From: Bombyx mori
Taxonomy: Eukaryota > Arthropoda > Insecta > Lepidoptera > Bombycidae
Assembly (NCBI RefSeq): GCF_030269925.1
Contig: NC_085108.1
Location: forward strand, 2,294,001-2,358,000
Length of the DNA stretch: 64,000 nt
Direction: 5' to 3'
The position numbers were made by a program, and so were the translations under genes. Every line of letters begins with the position of its first letter. The first letter of the stretch is position 1. Positions 24,501 through 39,500 of this stretch are shown one piece after another. The notes beneath the pieces were generated by a model. That model saw only the letters and a list, made by a program, of their open reading frames with translations. It searched no databases and was not told the DNA's origin.

Positions 24501-27500
24501 ACTATTTATGTGCATCGCGAACAATATCTATTTAACTATTTTCAATCATTTATGTCCGTTCGGGAATATCTTATTCTAATCTTATATTTTCTATCTATTT
24601 TTGAAACTATCTATGTCCGTCGCGAACACCATTGGTCCCATCGAGCTTATCTCTGAGGACGATTTCTAAATTTTTTTTTCAATCTTTCCAAAAATTCTTA
24701 AATGCTTTGTGAATGAACGCACGATCTGGTTATTTGGATCAACCTTATTCTGGTGTCAGATGGGGCAACGCTAAAAATGAGAAGACGGGGTCATAACAAG
24801 AATACACATAATTTTTCCCGTGGAAATGGAAAAATCAAAACTCCTGTATAGGCTCAAAGGCTTCTCTGAGATCGATGTTGTGGACAATCCGAATGGTCCT
24901 CTTCTATCTGGAGTCGAAGAAACAATACTCCACGCGATGTAGGAACCATTGTCAATCATAAATATTTAACCGCTTCACTTGTTTAAGGACCTTCTTCAAA
25001 CGAGGCTTGTGGAGAGTATTAAGCGGTGGGCACCGGCTTGGCTCCGCCCCTGGCATTGCTGAAGTCCATGGGCGACGGTAACCACTCACCATCAGCTGGG
25101 CCGTATGCTCGTCTGCCTACAAGGGCAATAAACAAAAAAAGAGGACCAAATCCAATATTCTAGAAGCAGGCTGAATATTTTATCAACTTTTTGTTTCATT
25201 ACATAGATTGACAAGCTCATAGGCCACCTGGGGTTAGGTGTGCAGTCGGTATCCATATTTCAAGGAAAATTACCACCCATCTTGAGTTACGAGGTAATTT
25301 ATTTTAAGCCATATTGAAAAGGGGATATGAGGATAGACAAATTAATAATTCAAGCGATTTCAAAAAGCATTAAGTTAAACTAAGAATGTAGCACAAAGCT
25401 TTGCTGTGTAAGCTTCGTGAGCTTTCGAACTACATAAATTATGAAGCGAGCAAACGTAAAGATAAGTCCGTTCATTAATTCCAAGACAGGAGAGCTTTGT
25501 AAAGCTTCTAACTGTTGCTACGATTTTAAGTGTCTCTTTGGTTTAACATTGTTTTGAATTCACGTAAAGGGTATTCGGTAAAATAAGACTTTGCTAGACT
25601 CATTATACAATTGAGACTTCTACCTACGACTTACATGGTTTTTTTTTCCTAGATCTGTGGACGAGCTCACAGCCCACCTGGTGTTAAGTGGTTACTGGAA
25701 CCCATAGACGTCTACAACGTAAATACACCACACACCTTGAGATAGAAGCTCTAAGGTCTCAGTATAGTTACAACGGCTGCCCCACCCTTCAAACCGAAAC
25801 GCATTACTGCTTCACGGCAGAAATAGGCGGGACGGTGGTACCTACCCGTGCGGACTCACAAGAGGTCCTACCACCAGTAAAAATGAAGATGGGTATTAGA
25901 AAGGGGACATTGTCCTTTTGATGTTTGTAGGGTCTGGTAACCATGTTATAAAACTTCGTCTAATCACAATAAAGCCGTTAGAGTATTGTTAAAGAAATAT
26001 GTATAATATGTTTCTAAATGGCTTTTCTCAGAGGACGGCACAAACATTAGCATTATCCAATAAAATTGCTGGTGTGGGTAATAAAATCCCACAAGCAAAA
26101 TAACTTGGCGAAAATCTTTCATTTTTCCACAATGCGTTTTCCAAGAACGATCTATTTTAAAAGGGGCTTTTAAGTTGAGTAAACCGTAAAGCTTTTGTCC
26201 GTACGAGATCTCGTCGTTAAGCATCTTACGGTTGCTAGGCAACGACGTAGGCCGCCATTTTAAATCCACGGCACTGTTGACAATTACCTTTTTTATGCGT
26301 ACTAGTTTAAGGATGGCGGTAATAGGGTTTAGTTTTTTTTGCTGCTCTAGTCACAGCCAATTTAGTGTTAAATACTTGCTTGAGCGTTAGCACCTATCTT
26401 GGTACGTGAGGTTGAATTTTCAGTTGTAATCTACAATGGCTATACCTTTTTTTTTTATTGCTTAGTTGGGTGGACGAGCTCACAGCCCACCTGGTGTTTA
26501 GTGGTTACTGGAGCCCATAGACATCTATAACTTAAATGCGCCACCCACCTTGAGATATAAGTTCTAAGGTCTCCAGTTGCCAGTTTGGTTCTGGTCCAAA
26601 AGGGTACACAATAATTGGCCTTTTAATGCTAAGACTGCGGGATTTTTTCACCGATAGGTGGTACTATTATCCTCCTTATTACTGCTCAGATGAAATTGAA
26701 CACTGGTGGTAGGACCTCTTGGGAGTCCGCACGGGTAGGTACCACCACCCCGCCTATTTCCGCCGTGAAGCAGTAATGCGTTTCGGTTCGAAGGGTGGGG
26801 TAGCCGTTGTAACTATACTGAGACCTTAGAACTCATATCTCGAGGTGGGTGGCGCATTGACGTTGTAGATCTCTATGGGCTCCAGTAACCACTTAACACC
26901 AGGTGGGCTGTGAGCTCGTCCATCCATCTAAGCAATAAAAAAAAACTTGTGATGTGTATTGTGAGCCTAATAAATAAATAAACAAAAAAACCTGTCTACT
27001 ATTGGCACAAAGCCGCATTACGTTTGAGTCAGAATGCATTTGAACTACGGATATAGTGTGTACTGTGGCACTTTGTCATCATATCCCAAATCTGTTATCT
27101 TTACAGCAACTACCCTATAGCACGTGTTCATCTTCATTAGCGGCCGTCTGGTGTAGTGGTAAGTGGCATGGTCACTACACAAGGGGGTTGCGGGTTCGAA
27201 TCCCGCCAAGGGAAGATATTTGTATGATAAATATAAATGTCTTTTCCAGGGTTATGGATGTATATTAAATATATGTATGTGTATAATAAAAATGTTACAT
27301 TTATATCCGTTATCTGGTACCTGTAACACAAGTTCTTTACGAACTTATCACGGGACCAGTTAACGTGGCGTGATTGTTAGTAAATATTTATTATTTATTA
27401 TTATTATTACACTTTTGGGTTATGTGTCAATTGGATTTGCTTTCTGTTTTTGTATTTGATCACTAAGCCGAAGACCGACCGATCTTCTTTGTTCCGTTAG

Positions 27501-30500
27501 GTTCAAAGCAACTTAGATCACTTAATCTTTGATATTCCGTCCCATTGATAATGAATATTTGTAGCGTGAAGAGATCGTATCTAAAGTTTTTTTTTTTTTA
27601 TTGCTTAGATGGGTGGACGAGCTCACAGCCCACCAGGTGTAAAGTGGTTACTAGAGCCCATGGACATCTACAACGTAAATGCGCCACCCACCTTGAGATA
27701 TAAGTTCTAAGATCTCAGTATAGTTACAACGGCTGCCCCACCCTTCAAACTGAAACGCATTACTGCTTCACGGCTGAAATAGGCAGGGTGGTGGTACCTA
27801 TCCGCGCGGACTCACAAGAGGTCCTACCACCAGTCGGGGACACACTTTGTAAATTTGTGACTGAACATTTCCAAACGAGATGAATGCTTAGGTATTTTGA
27901 AGACACACTTGTGAAATTGGGCGTATTTCTATCCCGAAGCATTTCAGAGCTACCCTATTAAAAAAAGGTGACGTTTCAAAACTAGACCGCAGAGGTGTAG
28001 ACAACTTGGAACGTCTGATGGTCACTGGGAAAGTAGAAGGAAAACGTCCTAGAGGCCGGAGCCCCAAACGTTGGTCCGACCAGATCTCCGAGCAAACCAG
28101 CGGACCACTTAGCGCTGCACTACACCAGGCAACTGACCGGAACCGATGGAGGCTGACAGTCGACAAGCTAAAACGGAGTCACGATCCTCAGCAATTAGGG
28201 AGCGATGGAGAAGAAGAATCCAAAACTAGAAGGGTTTTAAAATAATGCTATATAGATGTATGTAGCTTAGAGACATCGTCTCTATTGTTTCCTCCCTTTT
28301 AATTCGACTTACTCGTCAAATGCGTTTTAATGTTCTCTGAAAACATACGTTCATTCCAGTCAGGCAAACCAAATAAAGTATATTTCGCCTTTTCGTATTA
28401 AAAGTGTACAATTTCCAAAAATATTCGAAATTGAGTTATTATTCTTAAACTTTTGGTATCACCAGTATTTTTCTCATAAATAATGTCAAAAGAGCGTAGT
28501 TTAGTTTTACGTTTTCTTTTAGGTTTAACTATATATTGACTTCTATTATCAAAATTAATACATAATTTTATCTTACTTTAAAAGTCAGATAATGTAACTG
28601 GTAAAAAATAAAAAATATCAAAATTCAAATATAATCAAATAAAAAATATCAAAATATCAATCAAAATTGTTTGTTTTTGTATAATTCCGAGCATTTTCAT
28701 ATTTATTCACCTTTTAAGCCTTCTCTGGACTTCCACGAATAATTCAAGACCAAAATTAGCTAAATCGGTCCAGCCGTTTTCGAGTTTTAGCGAGACTAAC
28801 GAATAGCAATTCATTTTTATATATAGAGATAGAAGATAGATTATATGTTATACCTTTAAAACACTCACCTGTAAAATTAGTAGGTAAGTTTTGAAATTAT
28901 ACAGTTTTAATGCGTGAAGACGATTTATGCTTAAAAATATATCAACCTTTCAATTTAACATCATCATCATCATCGGCCTATAACAGTTCACTGCTCGACA
29001 TGGCCTCTCCAATTGCAAGCCACTAAGCATGATCCTTGCAAGCCGCTAAGCATGGTCCTCACTTTCTCTCAGATAGATTTTCTAAATAAGCGTTTGAAAT
29101 CAAGAACCACAAATAGGAGTCGTAACTTGCTGATGGCTTTTTAATTAGCACTAGAGGTCCCGCAGTAGTCGAAATTTGACTATAATTAATTGGAATTGTA
29201 AGTTTGTACACTATTATGATTGTAATTTATACTTCTATAATCACAAATTTCGCCAAGACTACACTATAAAATATATTAACAAAGACAAACAATATTTAAT
29301 CTATTCTCAAATTGACAACAGACGTCAAGAACAAAAGTTTGACAATAAATAGTATGCATGCGTGCGTGCGTCAAATACATGATATGTAGTGTGTGTAATG
29401 TTTTCTTTATTGATTTAATGTATCTTTTATGCATTATTTAAAAAAAAATTAACATTGTGCACTTCTTCTCTATATTCTCTATAAGTGTGGAAAATTTCAT
29501 ACTCCTCCGTCCGCGCAATTTTCGTAAAAAGGGATACAAAGTTTTTGCTTCACGTATTAATATAATATAGATTATTAATGCGATCGTGTTTTTTTTCGTT
29601 GTTTTATTAGTTAATTCCATACCTGTTTGCGAAAGCGAACAACGACAAATTAACGCGGCCAGAGCCGATATTTCTTTCTACACAGCTCGACTCTCGTGAA
29701 TACAAATTAGTTCGGAGCTTAATTTACAAGTCTTAGTAAAACGCACGTCAACAGACAAACGTTTCATTAATACTGACCACATTTACACCGAAACGGTAGA
29801 CGGACAACCAAAAAACTATTTGTCAGAATTAACGGTAGTCTTTTTTTTTACTATTGTTATACTGGTAAGAGTAACGCCATCTATCGCCGCGTAGCAGAAA
29901 TGAATATCAAAGGAACTAGTAACATCGAGAACGCTCGAGAAGTATAACGCCATCTATTGTCAGATAGCGGAAACTACTACTAGAGATGTGTGGAATATTC
30001 TCGATAATTCTAGGGATGCGGTATCGACTATAAAAGCGTTGTAGGGATGGAACGCAGTCAGTCAGTAATCGGTACTACTCGAGGCGAAACAGCGAACGGA
30101 TCACCTGAAGCGAAGCGGTGCAAGCGAATTGAGAGTTTTAAAGTGTTTGTTGAGTGTTTTTAGTCTTCTAAGTTTTGAATACAGTTTTTAGTTGTGCTTT
30201 GGTGGAATTTTATTTATCCCGAACCCCAACGCGTTAACAGTACTATGGTGTGTTCAAAGGTGATCCGTGCAATAAGCTTGGAAGCAATAATGGCTACTTG
30301 AAAATCAGTCACAAATCATTTTGCGTTAAGTCGTCGTGGTCTAAAGGATAAGGACGTCCGGTGCATTCGTAGCGATCGTTGCACCGGTGCTCGAATCCCG
30401 TAGGCGGATACCAATTTTTCTAATGAAATAAGTACTTGACAAATATAAGTACAAGAGTAATAAAAAACAAACCCGTAAAATTATAATTTGCGTAATTACT

Positions 30501-33500
30501 GGTGGTAGGACCTGTTGTGAGTTCGCGCGGGTAGGTATCACCGCCCTGCCTGTTTGTGCCGTGAGGCAGTAATGCGTTTCGGTCCGAAGGGTACAGCAGT
30601 CATTGTAACTATACTGAGATCTTAAAACTTATATCGCAAGGTAGGTGGCGCATTTACGTTGTAGATGTCTATGGGCTCCAATAACTACTTAACACCAGGT
30701 GGGCTGTGAGCTCGTCCACCCATCTAAGCAATAAAAAAAAACGTTACAAATAAATAAAGAGTTTGCACTAAATTCACAAGTCAATCATAATAAATTATAC
30801 GGTCCATCCATAAAGATATCACAGAAAATAAACACGTTGTTACGCAACGGTGTGAGGTAACGTGGACTTAACGAAGATAGGTAGCCCGTACAAACACGAG
30901 CTTATGGGAAGCCATAAGTCACAATTATACTATAAATAAACTTTAGTATCCTCTTTCGAAGGATTTTCTTGTATTTCTCTCGCAAAGAAGCATTTGTTTT
31001 GTGATAGAAAGTATTGCAAATCCGTAGGTTGTCGTTCCTGACGGGCCATTCCGAGTCGCCGTAGTCTAAATGGAGTAATGTATTCGTAGCATGTAATGAG
31101 ACGGTCATAGGGTTCGAATATTGCAGACAGATATGTTTTTTTTTTCAATAATACTTACATGGTACTTGTAGACTTTAATAAGGCACTAATAATTTCAAGT
31201 AATTTTTTTATATAAATTTGCGTAATCACTGATAAGCCGTATTATATTATAATATATGAAAGGATTGCATGCAGCAGAGATGCGAATGTTGCAATGGATG
31301 TGTGGAGTAACGAGAATGGATAGAATACGGAATGAATATGTTAGAGGAAGTCTGAAAGTGGCACCTGTGACAGAGAATCTGAGAAGCGCGCTTTGGGGAT
31401 GGTACGGACATGTGATGAGACGAAATGAAAATAAGGTTGGTAAGAGAGTGTTAACTATGAATGTGGGAGGATGTAGAGGAAGAGGAAGACCTAAGCAGAA
31501 ATGGATGGATTGTGTGAAAAACGATATGGATAAGAGGGGAGTGAGCGAAGAAATGGTATATGATAGAGGAAGCATAGAAGGAGAAAACATGTTGCGCCGA
31601 CCCCAGGTGACTGAGAGAAGAGCAGGAGAATGATGATATTATGACTAATAAGCCGTATTCTGAACTTAATACTTAATCGGTCCAGTACCATGCTCTAGCC
31701 TAGTATATGCGGCCTTTAAACCCAAAGAAAAGCGGTATATTACTGTCCAAACACAGCCAGTAGCAGTCCAAACAAACTCACGGCCCTAATCGCCTATGTT
31801 AGATGGTCTCATCCATCTTAATGTACTTAATTAAGTTACTATAATAATATTCCCATTAAATGGCATCATTTTCCTTAAATGTCTGTCACCTTTTAACCTA
31901 CGATTTATTTGTAGCTTTTAACAATCGCCCTTAGCATTCCATTCTAATTTCGATGTAGTTTTCCTGTTTTGACCTGATCACGCAGTATCCTTCCTTATAT
32001 CCATACTATTAATATTATAAAGAGGAAAGATTTGTTTGTTTGTTTGTATTGAGTAGGCTCCGAAACTGCTGAACCGATTTGAAAAATTCTTTCACTGTTT
32101 GGAAGCTACACTATTTTCGAGCGACATAGGCTATAACCTTTTTTGAAAAAAATTAAGGATCCTTACTAAAACTCCAATAATGTAACCCAAGGTGTAATAA
32201 AATTACCTAAAATATTCTTTACATCGCGTGCCCTGCGAAAACTATTGATGATAGAATAAAATAATGTACTACGACTTTATAGAATACATTATTATTTATA
32301 AAAATTGCCGCGACAGCATAATATGTCTAACTATTATAGTTATGCCGCAATAAGTGTTCTTTTATTTAAAAAAATAAAACAACGTCAAATATCGTTGAAA
32401 TTTTTGTTAAAGACCCGAGCGGAGCCGGAGCGTGCCGCTAGTTAATTATAAATGCATCTTCCTTTATTTCTATTTCGTAAATAATACAATTAGTTTATAT
32501 TTGTATTGTTTTTTTGAATATCTCACTGGTTTCTTGAATAAAAGTTCTTCTCAGATATATACCATTAGATTTTAAATTGTCATATTCACATAGTTCAATT
32601 CTATTGTCATATTGTAATTCTGATTCATTCATTCATTCTGATTGATTCAGTGATTTAGTAAATATATGTTTTTTTTTTAAAGAATACCTTTGTTCACCGC
32701 ATAGCCCCTAATAATCTCTTGGTTATTGTAACCACTTTGACATGACCTTGAAGTCTTCAAATATTGACTATTCCAATAATGATTGTTAAACATTTTTTTT
32801 TAATTGCTTAGATGGATGGACGAGCTCACAGCCCACCTGGTGTTAAGTGGTTACTGGAGCCCAAAAACATCTACGACGTAAATGCGCCACCCACCTTGAG
32901 ATACAACTTTTAAGGTCTCAGTATAGTTACAACGCCTGCCCCACCTTTCAAACCGAAACGCATTACTGCTTCACGGCAGTAATAGGCAGGATGGTGGTAC
33001 CCACCCGCTCGGACCCACAAGAGGTCCACACCAGTAAAACACTTCAAACCAGTCGTACCGATTTTCAAACATGTTTTTTCATCAGTAAATTATAATCAAA
33101 TGAGATTTATAATTAAACCATTAGGGAAAAAAAGCAAAATTTCGATTCGTTTCCTGAACGAGACCTAGGAAAAGCAACCTAAAGTCTTCCTCTATACGAA
33201 GCAAATTCATTTATTTCGAAACCATTAGAGATACCCTTTTTTGCTCATTAAACACAAATATACGACTTTACAAATGACCTCCAAAAGCCATTAATACCCG
33301 TTATGCTCATTGAAAAGTTATCAATGATTTACGAAATTATGTTGCAAAGGAATCTCGCCGTAGCCACCTCATGATAAGGATCGGTTTTGTTCGAAAGGAT
33401 CGTTGTGACCTAGTGATATTTCAGTGACCCAGTTAAGGGTCCTCCATAGAGCTTTCGGAATTAGGGTAAACGTATCTGCTTCATTTATTCCTACGGTTGG

Positions 33501-36500
33501 TCAATTATGGAGTAAGGCTTTTTGGTTTTATTTTGTGGATGTCGTCTGTTTTAAGTCAAGGGTATGTCCACACTAGTATAGGATCCGAGGCGTGCCTCCT
33601 GTCTATCGTTTACAGTATCTTTATCTCTCTAGCTAGAAATTGGTCGTGGCCTAAAGGATAAGACGTCCGGTGCATTCGTATATAGCGATGCACCGGTGTT
33701 CGAATCCCGCTGGCGGGTACCAATTTTTCTAATGAAATACGTATTTATCAAATGTTCACGATTGATTTCCACGGTGAAGGAATAACATCGTGTAATAAAA
33801 AGCAGACCCGCAAAATTTTAAGTTGCGTAATTACTGGTGGTAGGACGTCTTGTGAGTCCGCACCGGTAGGTACCACCGCCCTGCCTATTTATGCCGTGAA
33901 GCAGTAATGCGTTTCGGTTTGAAGGGTGGGGCAGCCGTTGTACTGTAAAAACTGAGACCTTACACTAATATCTCAAGTTAGGTGGCGGCATTAACGTTGT
34001 AGATTTCTATGGGCTCCGGTAACACCTTAACACCAGATGGGTCGTGAGCTCGTCCACCCGTCTAAGCAATAATAAAAGCTAGCACAAGATTTATAATATT
34101 TAGCAGATAAGTTTTGCTGCACAATGGACATGAGTATTTACAAAATAATTTGTCAATACCAAATTATTAATAACACTGAGACTTGGTACGCATATGAGCA
34201 ATACTCGTTTTATTTCGTCCGCGATCTTGGAATAACGCCTCTGTGACGTCATTACAGAGGCGTCATGTAACCGCGCCACAGTCTAAAGGGGTACAGTGAG
34301 TTAAGGTGGAGTTGAATTTTTATTGGTAGGATTGCAGGATTTTTGGAACGAAGTTCCTTATGGGACGATGCGGAGGGGTACCCTAACCGGGAAAAAACGT
34401 CTGTAACGTAAGATTATTTTTAGTAATGCACACAGTGTACGACTTAACTTTGTAATAACGTATAAATTAATAATGCACAGAGTACTTTTGGGCCCTAAAA
34501 CTCCTTGGGCCCACGGTCTGCTCTCAACACCTGCAGATCGTTGAGTCTCACGTACCCCGCGGCGCGCCCCCTAGACGCGGGGACATCGTGGGAGGCTCGG
34601 GCCCCAGACCGAAAAAAAATAAAAAACCCCTGTACGACTTAACTTTGTAATAACGTACAAAAAATAATATCATTCATTGACCACGATCTCAGAGCGTTCT
34701 TTTGCGCAATTCACTAGCTCTTATGTAAGCAACCGTGAATGAAGTGTACCACAATAAGTTCGCATATTACCGAATGACCGTGGGTTGTTGCGAAACCTCC
34801 AGTTTTATTTTCTTTATACCTCGAATAGAACACAACAAAACAAACCATTTACTTTTCTGTTTGTATCGATACTGTGTCCACATCGTTTCATATAAGTCGT
34901 TATTGAGCCCGTCACTTTGAAATATGGTCTCCGGTGGCATGATGACGGCTTCAGCTGCCTTTATTGAATATGCCACCTAAGCCAATTCTGATAATGGCTT
35001 AGTTAATGTCAGAGATATTGGCGGAAACGCGAGATGTGAATTAGATTTTCTTCATGCGTAACTTGTAACATTAATAGCTTCCCTTAATGGAAAGAAATAG
35101 CTGAATTCGTCTTCTTAGCTTGGGAAAAGCTTACTAAGCTCTCGGTAATATCCCACTTGACAGAGAGCAACTTCATTTACTCTTTTGAATTTATTATAAA
35201 AAAAAGAACACAATATTCCTAACCTAAAAGTACATGTTATTATCCGCAACATGCTTCGTCAGCTTCAACATCGTCAACATGCTTCGTCAGCTTCGCTTCA
35301 AGATGCTTCAACTTCATTTTATCTCAACAAACACAATATGTCCTTTGCACCTGCACTCGATAAATAAATGATAAAATACCAATTGTTTTGTTAATGTCAT
35401 CTTCAATCTGAATCTAGTGAATTACACTAGTACAATAACTATAGTTGATGTGTCTAGCGTTGTTCACTACATTTACCATATTAAACAACCAGGCTATAAA
35501 CTAATTTTGTGAGAAATTACATACAAAACAGTTAGTACATTTTTGCGTGATAGAGTAACAAACATTATAATATCCAAACTTTCACTTTTGGACTACTGAT
35601 AGTATAATATTGTGATCTTTTTCTATATCAGTGGATATATATATTTTTTTTTTATTGCCTTTGTAGGCAGACGGGCATACGGCCCACCTGATGGTGAGTG
35701 GTTACCGTCGCCCATGGACTTCAGCAATGCCAGGGGCAGAGCCAAGCCGCTGCCTACTGCTTAATACTCTCCACAAGCCTCGTTTGAAGAAGGACATGTC
35801 ATAGCGCTCGGGAAACACCGTGGAGGGGAGTTCATTCCATAGCCGGATGGTACGTGGCAAAAAAGATCTCTGGAAACACACTGTGGATGACCGCAGTGGC
35901 TCCAGGTAGTATGGATATTGGTATATAATACGTATGTTGCTTTTATGTAAAGTGCATCTTCATTGCAGTATTTTTGTGAAAGATAGATATCGAGTTAGAT
36001 ATCGATATGCACTCGCTTTATTGTCCCACCCGTCGGTATTTGAAGGCAGCGTCAGAACGCTAATTTATGTGAGCGGCGCGACATGTTAATCCACATATCG
36101 TGGCCGCCAACTACGGCCCCTACCTGTCTCATGTAGTAACCAACTACCGTCGATGCTCTGCGTCCTTACGAATCCTTGTGATCCACTGTCAACATACTGG
36201 TACTAACGCTAGTGTTACTAAAGCTAGTAGCAACCAGAATACAGGAGCAGATTCGTCGAAGAGTTCCACGTGATTTCTTGTGGCATTTTCTCAGCGAGTT
36301 GCGATTCCGTTCCAATGGTAGACGCACTCGCAAAGCAGCTGCCATTGACCTGATAGACCATCTTCAGATTAGCTCGAACAGCTGTTTGAAGACCCAACCC
36401 TCCCAGCTGGGCTCTCATGCCAATCCACTCACCCCGTAGACAAGGCGTCAACAATCCTGGCTACCGAAAAACACATGTGTTTCTGGCATTTATAACACAG

Positions 36501-39500
36501 GAGATAATTCTTGCTTGGAGCCGTTGGATGTAGAGAATTTATGTTATTTTTAACTTGTTATAAATGGTAGGAATTAGCTAGAGTTCAAATCCAGGAGCAT
36601 GTAGCAATAAATCCTGTGCAGGGTGTGTTTGTGTGTTATTTATTTAGATAGCTACTGGCGAATTACTGTGCACATTCCTTATTAAGTCTTATAAGTCTCG
36701 GACCACTAAGGATATTTCATATAAATTATGTCCATAATAATTAAGTGAACATGATAGCGCTGCTAATTGCCGCCCGATACCCGCCTCTGCCCATCTAGTT
36801 TAAGCTAACTGGAAGCTTTAAGCTTAACGAGAGTAAACTCTTGAAGTCTTCTGCGAAGAAAACATCTGACCTAGAAATATATTCTGTTCATTAATATGAC
36901 CATGGTTAAAATTTTTAGGGGTTTTTCGTAGCTGCATCCAGTAAGGGTTAATTGAGTCTTTACTCGCAAGTCTCAAGGTCGAGAAAGACCAGGTCCAAAT
37001 GATATTAACTATCTACCAGACCCCATAGACATCGCAACTGGAATGCGACTACTCGCCTCAAAGTTAAAGCCTCTAAATCGGTACAGCGGCTGTTCCATCC
37101 TTCATTACTGCTACGTGGTAAAAAAACAGGTGGTGGTAGACCTGTGCGGGCTTACAATAAATCCCACCACCAATAAATGCCGATGTTGTCGCAGTACATT
37201 GATTGAAAAGGCTGCTGCCAATTCTCTGGTGTATTAGTCACCTTCTAGGACGCTCACGCGATGAGATGTCGTGACGATATTTTAAACACCACACAATTCT
37301 TGTTTGTATTTAGGTAAGATTTTTTTCTTGTAGGCTGACGAACATACGAACCTGATGGTGAGTGCTTATCGTCACTTGTGGAGGTTCGCAATGCCGGAGC
37401 AAAACCGCTGCCTATCACTGAATGATCTGCCCAAGCCTCATTTGGAGTAAGATATGTCAAAGCGCTTAGTGAACACCGAGGAGAGAAATTCATACCGAAG
37501 TTGGGTGGCACGTAACGGAGGAGATCTCTGGAGACGCACTGTGGATGAAGGCATTTGTTCTAGATACTAAGGATGAACTCTGCTCTGGTGGCGGGCGGTT
37601 TGCAAAAATGAGATGACTACCCTACCATGATTTAATTATCGTGTAATCCAATCATATATCTATACTAATATTAAAAAGCTGAAGAGCTTGTTTGTTTGAA
37701 CGCGCTAATCTCAGGAAGTACTGGTCCGATTTGAAAAATTCTTTCAGTGTTAGATAGCTCATTTATTGAGGAAGGCTATAGGCTATATAACATCACGGTA
37801 AGGCCAATACAAACGGAGCACCAATAAAGAATGTTTCAAAATAGGGGTTTAAATAGCTCCTTAACATTATATACTTATTTTGTATTTACTTGCATATTTT
37901 TAGTATTAATTTGTATTTAATTGTATGTAAGTCTATCTTATATTGTATTTATTTTTCACATGTGTATATAAGTATATATTTATATGTAAGTTTATTAAGA
38001 TATAGCACCGTCCATGCTAGCTTGCTTAATCCTCTTCCTGCAAGGTTGCCTGGAAGAGATCACTTTTAGCGATAAGGCCGCCAATTTATGTCACCTTCTA
38101 TCTTACTCTGTACATGTTATGTTAAATAAAGAGTTATATTATTATTATTATTATATAATACAAAAATATTTTCACATTCTACGCAAATGAAGTGGGGGTA
38201 AAATTTAGCGTTATGCCAAAGTAACTATTCCACGCGGACGGAGTCGCGGGAAAAAGCTAGTCAATAATATATAAATCGAATACCAATTTCAATATACCAT
38301 CAGCAAATCAAGAGTGACGCGCGAATCACTCCAGCACGTGCCTGAGTTTCTTCAGTAAAGTATGCAAATACATTTTTTACAACTCCGCCGGTCGTTATCG
38401 GGTCGATATGATCGCCTGATAATAAGTGCGGCTGACGCAATACATCCGAGGCAATGACCTCGACCCGTGACGTCACGCGCGTCCTCCCTCGCCAACGTAT
38501 GACGTCATACTTTACAATCGATTCTTGACGGTGCGTTCAAACGTATTCGAGTTCCACGCAAGCTGGCAGCAATTCATTATCATCAATAGCTTCCCAGTTA
38601 ATAATGACATCGACGACTTTATCTTGGAGCGGTTTTCTTTAGTCCTCAAGTAAGCCACGTTTTATTTTCACTACATAGGGATATTTTTGAACAATATAGA
38701 TTGGATAAAAATACGAGTAATTATGGATTAAGGGTGACGTGTATTGAGAGTTCCCTGTACGCGCGAATTTGGTATAGCCTCTAAGACTACCAAAGATTAG
38801 ATGGGGAAAAAAAATCGGTTGTCTGTAAAGTCGGTTTACTGGCGATAGTTGAACGTGACAACGTCATAAGAAAATACTGATGGAATGGTTTCATTTTTTC
38901 AATTATCGCAATTATCGTTGCTATAAACAATTGACACCACATTCACTTTTCACTGAACTTCATACTTGACGAAAACATGTAAATGTATTATTGTATAGCA
39001 GCTGTCCTAGCGGATGCATCGCTCACTCAAGTAGAAGAGAGACAGATGTCGAACGTGGAGGCCGATTGTGCCTCTTTGTCGCTTGTTCCGCGCTCTCGCT
39101 TGCACTTCAAGCCTTAAATGGAACGCCTCATAGTGAGGTAACGCCGCATGAGTCATGTTTTTTCGTGCGTGCAGCCGGCTCCATCGAATTATAAGACGTT
39201 GTCACGTCCAAAAGAGTGAACACTACAGACGAACTCACGACTCGTTATTGATTTGAAAGCTTCCGAAATGGAAATTTTGATTTGAAAAATGAACCCCGTG
39301 GACGCCTGAAAACTAAAGTCAACAAGGACGAATTAAAGGCGATAACGAAAGATGACAATACTCAATTTATTGCTGATTTGGCTGCGGCTTTCAACGCTAG
39401 CTAGCATCAAAACAATATCAGTCCATGGGCGTCAACGTCCACACCGCCAGAGACAAGAATGGATGGAGAAAGATCGTGCGTGCGAAGGTGATACAAAAGG

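Noticed and set aside
27139..27212. Functional tRNA gene
   Set aside because: No 3' acceptor-stem partner follows the B box and the sequence continues as a SINE body with a TTA-rich tail.
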